Part shown: piece by piece, positions 58,850 to 64,000 of the stretch
How positions within the stretch are numbered: the first letter of the stretch is position 1
Layout of the letters: every line of letters starts with the position of its first letter
DNA from: CALLVF01 sp964632205
GTDB taxonomy: Bacteria; Patescibacteriota; Microgenomatia; UBA1406; GWC2-37-13
DNA length: 64,000 nt
Reading direction: 5' to 3'
Assembly (NCBI GenBank): GCA_964632205.1
Contig: CAZWBE010000001.1
Span: forward strand, 81,831 to 145,830
Notes under the pieces: model-generated
Database searches by the model: none
What the model was told of the DNA's origin: nothing
The model's input: only the letters and a program-made list of their open reading frames with translations
Made by a program: the position numbers and the translations under genes

Positions 58850-59799
58850 AAGCCATCATTATTACCGGCCAAACCGCTACCGGAAAAACCAAACTCGCTC
58901 TAGAATACGCAAAAAAATATAATGGTGAACTAATTAATTGTGATTCAAGACAAGTCTATAAATATTTGGATATTATCACCGGAAAAGACTTAGGACAACA
59001 TTTAAAACCGACCTTCAAAATTCAAAAAAAAATAAATGAGTTTACCATCGGTTTTTATCCACTTATTATTGACTCATCGACTTCCTCATCACTATCAACC
59101 AAACTCTGGCTTTGTGATATTGTTGATCCCAAGCAACCCTTTTCATCTTTTGACTGGAAACAATGCGTTCAAATAGTAATGGCATATCTTAAAAAACAGG
59201 CTAAAACACCGATCATTGTTGGCGGAACATATTTATATATCAAACATCTACTTTACGGAATAGGGACAGAAAACATCCCTCCCGATTGGCAATTAAGAAA
59301 AAAGTTGGCGAAAAAACCAGTCGATCAACTGCAAGAAATCTTAAAAAAGCTTTCCGAAAAATTATTTAACCAATTAAACCAAAGCGATAAAAACAATCCC
59401 CATCGCCTCATACGTAAAATCGAAATCGCCTCTCACTTGAATTTAGCTAATTTATCCAACTCAACCAATCTGAACAATTTTGACCAACGCCAATGGCAAA
59501 TCATCGGTCTTAAATTTGCCAATAAATCATCACTTTCTCAGGCCATTAAAAAAAGAGTTAAGGAGCGTTTAAAAAATGGTGCCATAGAAGAAGCCGAGAG
59601 CCTACTTAAAAAAGGCTATACGGAAAACGACCCGGGTTTAAAAACCATCGGCTATCAACAAATTATTGCTTATCTAAAAAAGCAATTAACGAAAGAAGAA
59701 GCCATCAACCAATGGATAACTAAAGAGATTCAATACGCCAGAAGACAGTATACTTTTATGAAAAAAGATACCAATATTATCTGGAAAGAAATATCTTAA
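58846..59799 (+). CDS. miaA: tRNA dimethylallyltransferase
   Basis: MiaA adds an isopentenyl group to A37 of tRNAs reading U-starting codons. P-loop ITGQTATGKTKLA at 5-17, NCDSRQVYKYLDIITGK, PIIVGGTYLYIKHLLYG and GLKTIGYQQIIAYL match the family, and ARRQYTFMKK is the C-terminal tRNA-contact element (R-Q-x-T-W/F). Length of 317 is normal. It overlaps folD by four bases. miaB is not in the window. Confidence 0.95.
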   Translation: MKAIIITGQTATGKTKLALEYAKKYNGELINCDSRQVYKYLDIITGKDLGQHLKPTFKIQKKINEFTIGFYPLIIDSSTSSSLSTKLWLCDIVDPKQPFSSFDWKQCVQIVMAYLKKQAKTPIIVGGTYLYIKHLLYGIGTENIPPDWQLRKKLAKKPVDQLQEILKKLSEKLFNQLNQSDKNNPHRLIRKIEIASHLNLANLSNSTNLNNFDQRQWQIIGLKFANKSSLSQAIKKRVKERLKNGAIEEAESLLKKGYTENDPGLKTIGYQQIIAYLKKQLTKEEAINQWITKEIQYARRQYTFMKKDTNIIWKEIS

Positions 59800-59900
59800 C
59801 GCCACCAAATTAAACTAAAACTTCTTACCTGTATTTTCTAACGGCAATGGCTCAATTTTATAATCCAAAAATGATAAAATAAAAGATTAATTTATTTGCT

Positions 59901-61709
59901 ATGGAAGACTCGTTAAATATCCGCAACTTTGCCATCATTGCCCATGTTGATCATGGAAAAAGCACTTTGGCTGATAGATTTTTAGAGCTAACTGGCGTTT
60001 TAAAACCCAATGAGCATCAAGAGCAATTTTTAGACCGTAATCCTATTTCTCGGGAAAGGGGCATTACTATAAAATTAGCCCCGGTGAGAATGGTATATAA
60101 AAATACCGTTGATATTAATAAAAATAAAGAAATCTCTCATTGCCAATTTTTAATTTTAAATTTAATTGATACCCCTGGTCATGTTGATTTTTCCTATGAG
60201 GTTGACCGCACTTTAGCCTGTGTAGAAGGAGTAATTCTTCTTGTTGATGCCACTCAAGGAATACAAGCCCAAACAATAGCCAATCTTTACAAAGCCATTG
60301 ACAAAAATTTAATCATTATCCCCGCCATTAATAAAATTGACCTTCCCTCCGCCAACATTGAAAAAACTCAAGAACAAATCAAATCCTTTTTAGGTACTGC
60401 TGGTGATGAAATATTTCTTATTTCGGCAAAAACCGGGCAAGGAGTCTCCCAACTTCTTCAAGCCGTTATCAACCAAATCCCACCCCCAAAAATAAAAAAA
60501 AGTTTTAGTCAACCACCAGAAATCCAAGCCCTTATCTTTGATTCATACTACGATCCTCATAAAGGCGTCATCGCCTTTATTAGAGTTTTTCAAGGAGAAA
60601 TAAAGAAAAACACAACCTTAAAATTATGCCATACCGGCGTGGAGTTTTATACTCCTGAAGTGGGCTATTTCACCCCCGATCTTTTTCCGGCCTCATCAGT
60701 AAAAGCAGGAGAAATCGGTTATATTGTCACCGGCTTAAAAAATATCAGTCAAGTTAGGGTAGGCGACACAATAATTTTCTCTCAAACCAGCACTCCTGCC
60801 TTACCCGGTTATAAAAAGGTTAAACCAATGGTTTTTGCCGGAATTTTTCCTGTTGATACGGCCGATTTTTTAAACTTAAAGAAATCGCTCGACCAACTCG
60901 CTCTCAACGATTCATCTTTAAACTACTCGCCGGTTACCAGTCGTGCCTTTGGTGCCGGTTTTCGGATTGGTTTTTTGGGTCTTCTTCATGCCGATATTGT
61001 TCGCGAAAGATTGGAAAGAGAGTTTAATTTAGATCTTATTATCACCCCACCTCAGATTGAATACCAAGAGCAAAATAATCAGTTTTATGAGCCGATTTTA
61101 AAAGTAACTATTCTTACTCCTCAAACTTATCTTGGTTCTCTCATCCAACTTCTTCAAAACTATCGAGCGAAAATTATCGACATGGAGTCTATTGGTAAAG
61201 AGGAAAACTTCCTAATCCAAATTGCTGGCGAGATGCCGCTGGCGGAGTTAATTACTGATTTTTTCAACCAATTAAAAAGCGTCTCCTCTGGTTTTGCTTC
61301 ACTTGATTGGGAATTTTTGGAATATCGCTTCGTCAATGCCGGTAAATTAGAAATTTTATTAAATGGCGATTTGATTGAGGAATTTACCGAGATTGTCGTT
61401 CAAGAGAAATCTTACCAACGGGCTTGTTTTTTGGTAAATCGCTTAAAAGAATTAATTCCCAAGCAACAATTTGAAATTCGCATTCAAGCAAAATATAAAG
61501 GAAAAATCATCGCCGCCACCCGCATCACGCCGTTGAGAAAAAACGTACTCGTTAAATCAGGTAAGGTTTTAGGGACAGGGGATGTCGGACGAAAAAAGAA
61601 ACTTCTCCAAAGACAAAAAGAAGGCAAAAAAAGGATGAAGATGGTGGGAAAAGTCGAAATCCCAAAAGAAGCTTTTATCAAATTATTCAAATCAAATAAA
61701 CTTTATTAA
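59901..61709 (+). CDS. lepA: Elongation factor 4 (LepA)
   Basis: Translational GTPase of 602 residues: G1 AHVDHGKSTLADRFL at 14-28, switch region RERGITIKLAPVRM, G3 DTPGHVDFSYEV, G4 NKIDLPSAN, and the LepA-specific C-terminal domain (FEIRIQAKYKGKIIAATRITPLRKNVLVK; then KKLLQRQKEGKKRMK). It back-translocates or remodels ribosomes. Possible -10 boxes lie at about 59859 and 59875. It is convergent with pyk, 20 bases apart. Confidence 0.97.
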   Translation: MEDSLNIRNFAIIAHVDHGKSTLADRFLELTGVLKPNEHQEQFLDRNPISRERGITIKLAPVRMVYKNTVDINKNKEISHCQFLILNLIDTPGHVDFSYEVDRTLACVEGVILLVDATQGIQAQTIANLYKAIDKNLIIIPAINKIDLPSANIEKTQEQIKSFLGTAGDEIFLISAKTGQGVSQLLQAVINQIPPPKIKKSFSQPPEIQALIFDSYYDPHKGVIAFIRVFQGEIKKNTTLKLCHTGVEFYTPEVGYFTPDLFPASSVKAGEIGYIVTGLKNISQVRVGDTIIFSQTSTPALPGYKKVKPMVFAGIFPVDTADFLNLKKSLDQLALNDSSLNYSPVTSRAFGAGFRIGFLGLLHADIVRERLEREFNLDLIITPPQIEYQEQNNQFYEPILKVTILTPQTYLGSLIQLLQNYRAKIIDMESIGKEENFLIQIAGEMPLAELITDFFNQLKSVSSGFASLDWEFLEYRFVNAGKLEILLNGDLIEEFTEIVVQEKSYQRACFLVNRLKELIPKQQFEIRIQAKYKGKIIAATRITPLRKNVLVKSGKVLGTGDVGRKKKLLQRQKEGKKRMKMVGKVEIPKEAFIKLFKSNKLY

Positions 61710-61729
61710 AACTCTTCTCTTTAAATTGT

Positions 61730-63163
61730 TTAATTGCCGTTTATTTTAAAAAACCTCAAAGTAGAAATTTTTCCTTTGACACGCCAAAAATCGCCGTGAA
61801 TGACAATAAAATTATTGCTCTTAAAATTAAGTTTAGTCTTTTTAAGAAAATGACTAACTGCTCTTTTGATAGAATCCAAAACGATCTCCTTTCCTAAGTT
61901 CTCGGCATAAACAAAAGGGTAAATACCATAATTAATCGTCAAACTATCGGCAATTTTTCTCTCCGGAACAAAAGCAATTATTGGTAAATTAGGTCGATTA
62001 ATGGATATCAAACGAGCGGTTTTTCCCGTCTCTGTAAAAACTAAAATCGCTTCAAATTTATCTTTAATTTTTTCCTCTCCTTTTACTAAATCAACCACTG
62101 TTTTAGTAATTATCTCCTCTTTTTCATTTAAATTAAAAGGGCTAAAATTCCATTTAAAATTAGTTTTTTTCTCATTAAACTCAATGATCTTCCTCATCAT
62201 CTTTACCGCCTCAATAGGATAACGCCCATTAGCCGTTTCCGCCGATAACATCACGGCATCTGTTTGGTCATAACAGGCAGTAGCCACATCAGAAACCTCC
62301 GCTCGTGTTGGCAACCGTGAGGCAATCATTGATTGAAGCATTTGAGTAGCGGTAATAACAAATTTATTACTTTTTCTCGCTTTTTCAATCATTATTTTTT
62401 GATAATAGGGTATCTCTTCCATTGGTAATTGAACACCTAAATCACCTCGAGCCACCATTATCCCGTCACTTTTCTCAATAATTTCATCGATGTTTCTAAT
62501 CGCCTCAGCCGTTTCAATTTTGGCAATTATTTTTGCTCTTAAACCAAACTTAACCATCTCCTTTTTTAAAATAATTATATCCTTAGCATCCCTTACAAAA
62601 GATAAGGCAATAAAATCAACCTCACTCCGGGCGGCCATCTCTAACCCCTTTAAATCTTTCTCAACAAATGAGGAGAAGGGTAAAGAAAAACCTAAGATAT
62701 TAAAATTTTTTTTATTTTTTATCACCCCATCTTGCTTTGATAAAAGATAGAATTGGTCATTTTTTTTAATAACTTCAAACTCATAAAATCCATCTTCAAT
62801 CAAAACCTTTTCTCCCCCTTTTAAGTCTCTAATAATTTGCGGGTAATTAATAGAGATACCGGCGATATTACTTTTGAAAATCACATCGCCAAAAGGATAA
62901 ATCTGACCGGCTTTAACCTCAATTTGTTCAAAAGGAAGATTGACTCTTATTTCCGGCCCCTGAAGATCAAGCATTATGCCAACTGGCAGTTGTAATTTTT
63001 TGACAACGTCATTAACCATTTTTATTCTTTCCCTATGCCAATCAATCTCACCGTGTTTTAAGTTAAAACGAAAAACATCGACACCCTCTTTAATCAATCG
63101 GTGAATTGTTTCCGGTGAATCTGATGACGGCCCAATGGTGGCGACAATTTTTGTTAATTTCAT
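61730..63163 (-). CDS. pyk: Pyruvate kinase
   Basis: The 477-residue enzyme converts phosphoenolpyruvate to pyruvate with ATP production. KIVATIGPSSDSPETI at the start, DVFRFNLKHG (usual R-x-N-x-S-H-G), DLQGPEIRVNL (usual D-x-x-G-P-E-I-R), active-site KIETAEAIRNIDEII, MVARGDLGVQLPMEEIP and ATQMLQSM are all visible. The Asn-Leu-Lys-His-Gly and Asp-Leu-Gln variants show divergence but keep the metal and phosphate ligands. It is the only central-carbon enzyme in the window. Confidence 0.95.
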   Translation of the reverse strand: MKLTKIVATIGPSSDSPETIHRLIKEGVDVFRFNLKHGEIDWHRERIKMVNDVVKKLQLPVGIMLDLQGPEIRVNLPFEQIEVKAGQIYPFGDVIFKSNIAGISINYPQIIRDLKGGEKVLIEDGFYEFEVIKKNDQFYLLSKQDGVIKNKKNFNILGFSLPFSSFVEKDLKGLEMAARSEVDFIALSFVRDAKDIIILKKEMVKFGLRAKIIAKIETAEAIRNIDEIIEKSDGIMVARGDLGVQLPMEEIPYYQKIMIEKARKSNKFVITATQMLQSMIASRLPTRAEVSDVATACYDQTDAVMLSAETANGRYPIEAVKMMRKIIEFNEKKTNFKWNFSPFNLNEKEEIITKTVVDLVKGEEKIKDKFEAILVFTETGKTARLISINRPNLPIIAFVPERKIADSLTINYGIYPFVYAENLGKEIVLDSIKRAVSHFLKKTKLNFKSNNFIVIHGDFWRVKGKISTLRFFKINGN

Positions 63164-63262
63164 AAGTAAATTTTAAACTTATATACTTTCCCCCTTCACC
63201 TGAAATTAGGAATACCTTTCAGGAATATTCTTTGTATTTTTTAAGCTTTGAGTTTTAAGTTT

Positions 63263-64000
63263 TCAAACAATATCAGCAAAATTTCTTTCTAATTTGCTGA
63301 ATATCTTTTTGGCGACAAAAAATAAAAGAAAAGATAAAATCAAAGCTGTCAGCATACTTGACCATTTAAAAAATCCTCCGCCTAAAAGCACCTGCCGATA
63401 AGCGTTGATGAAAACAGCCATTGGGTTAAGCTGAAAAATTATCCGATACTTTTCCGGAAAAAACTCAACCGGATAGATAATTGGTGTTAAATAAAACCAC
63501 AAAGTAATAATTAAATTGAATAAATATTGAATATCCCGATAATACAAATTAAAGGCTGACAAAATTAAACCAAAACTATAGACAAAAATAAACTGAATTA
63601 AAAATATCGGAATAAAAAGAACCACAAAAAAGGTAAATTTTATCTTAAAAAAAACCATCAACAGAAAGAAAACAATTAAAGATAAAATTAAGTCAAAGGT
63701 TTTTGCCAACATAGTGGAGATAACTAAAATCTCCCGTGGAAAATAAACTTTCTTGATCAATGAGGAGTCAGAAACAAAAACATTCATTGATGAGTTTAAA
63801 CTATTAACCATAAAAAGCCAAGGTAAAAGCCCAGCATAAAGAAATAGGGGATAGGGGACACCAAGATTACCAAACCTCATAATCTGAGAAAAAACAAAGC
63901 TCATAATCAGCATCTGAAAAAAGGGGTTAAGAACAATCCAAAAAAATCCCAAAAAACTTTGTTTATACCTCGCCTTAATCTCGCGAAAAGTGAGTTTTTT
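63263..64000 (-). CDS. ABC-2 polysaccharide/teichoic-acid export permease (5' truncated by window end)
   Basis: The frame stays open to the window end, and upstream codons give KLTFREIKARYKQSF before LGFFWIVLNPFFQ, matching the N-terminal W-R-D-I-K-x-R-Y-K-Q-S-x-L-G-x-x-W element of Wzm/TagG permeases. The TTG at 63952 is therefore not the start. Visible features: six hydrophobic segments, YPLFLYAGLLPWLF, FNLYYRDIQYLFNLIITLWFYLTPIIYP near the fifth helix and NPMAVFINAYRQVLL near the end. It exports a lipid-linked polysaccharide with an ATPase presumably nearby outside the window. Confidence 0.9.
   Translation of the reverse strand, partial: KKLTFREIKARYKQSFLGFFWIVLNPFFQMLIMSFVFSQIMRFGNLGVPYPLFLYAGLLPWLFMVNSLNSSMNVFVSDSSLIKKVYFPREILVISTMLAKTFDLILSLIVFFLLMVFFKIKFTFFVVLFIPIFLIQFIFVYSFGLILSAFNLYYRDIQYLFNLIITLWFYLTPIIYPVEFFPEKYRIIFQLNPMAVFINAYRQVLLGGGFFKWSSMLTALILSFLLFFVAKKIFSKLERNFADIV

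Noticed and set aside
63180..63262. Terminator between the ABC permease and pyk (CTGAAA/TTTCAG)
   Set aside because: The stem is only six base pairs with a long loop and no T-tract in the minus-strand direction.

Overview
The window looks like a piece of the main chromosome of a small-genome, AT-rich bacterium of the Candidate Phyla Radiation (Patescibacteria), plausibly near Microgenomates. This is inference from: the divergent 16S rRNA, which mismatches common survey primers; compact gene packing with many overlaps; the absence of rplI after rpsF-ssb-rpsR; shortened EF-Ts, ProRS, RF1 and YbeY proteins; type IV pilus genes mixed with large membrane glycan enzymes; and genes starting almost directly at a promoter -10 box. 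The standard code fits, with TGA used as a stop (pilO-like gene, rpsB, gyrA). I saw no phage, insertion sequence, CRISPR array or origin, and no convincing hairpin-plus-T terminator.

Layout. 1-945: end of a PilN/PilO-like pilus operon. 956-2511 (minus): rpmF-nusB-rnc-rpsP. 2572-10057: two type IV prepilin-like genes interleaved with three very large membrane proteins (DUF2723-like, YfhO-like, O-antigen-ligase-like). 10059-12773: mreB, then a solitary 16S rRNA gene with its own flanking processing stem and no 23S, 5S or tRNA. 12775-16698 (minus): HD hydrolase, a PRC/MgtE-N/CBS sensor protein, an Nramp-family transporter and a SAM-hydrolase-like protein, the last three joined by ATGA overlaps. 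16876-17027: tRNA-Ile and tRNA-Val. 17192-19849 (minus): a PP-loop ATPase-like protein and a GNAT protein. 19920-23551: membrane-anchored Clp-type AAA+ protein, Ig-like (Big-1) surface protein, galU. 23590-27213: rpsB-tsf-frr-rseP and a cytidylate-kinase-like gene. 27228-28193 (minus): GlnD/DUF294-like nucleotidyltransferase. 28541-33768: proS, MYG1-like DHH protein, rpsU, ybeY, dnaX, ybaB, prs. 33984-36389 (minus): recR and RNase J. 36448-39313: DUF59 protein, small charged protein, tRNA-Pro, cysS. 39297-41978: three-gene ABC exporter. 42032-43744 (minus): GT39-like transferase. 43869-48169: rpsF-ssb-rpsR, an unknown protein, CtpA-like and HtrA-like proteases. 48358-49152: PaaX-like regulator. 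49230-61709: hisS, short RF1, rpmE, rplJ-rplL, gyrB, ppa, gyrA, folD-like, miaA, lepA. 61730-64000 (minus): pyk and a truncated polysaccharide-export permease.

How the parts fit. Most genes are core translation, replication and RNA-processing functions. The accessory content is about the cell surface: pilins, glycan-building membrane enzymes, two ABC-2 export systems, envelope proteases and an Ig-like protein. Regulation visible in the sequence is mostly extended -10 promoters (TGn-TATAAT) placed a few bases before start codons, giving very short or no leaders. Strong Shine-Dalgarno sites are limited to rpsU and rplL, and rplJ has a structured leader resembling the bacterial L10 autoregulatory leader. 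No single undescribed system stands out beyond doubt. The best candidates are the Nramp plus detached MgtE-sensor pair, the membrane Clp-type ATPase with a degenerate first AAA module, the PP-loop/GNAT pair, and a 7-bp repeat at the start of the O-antigen-ligase-like gene.
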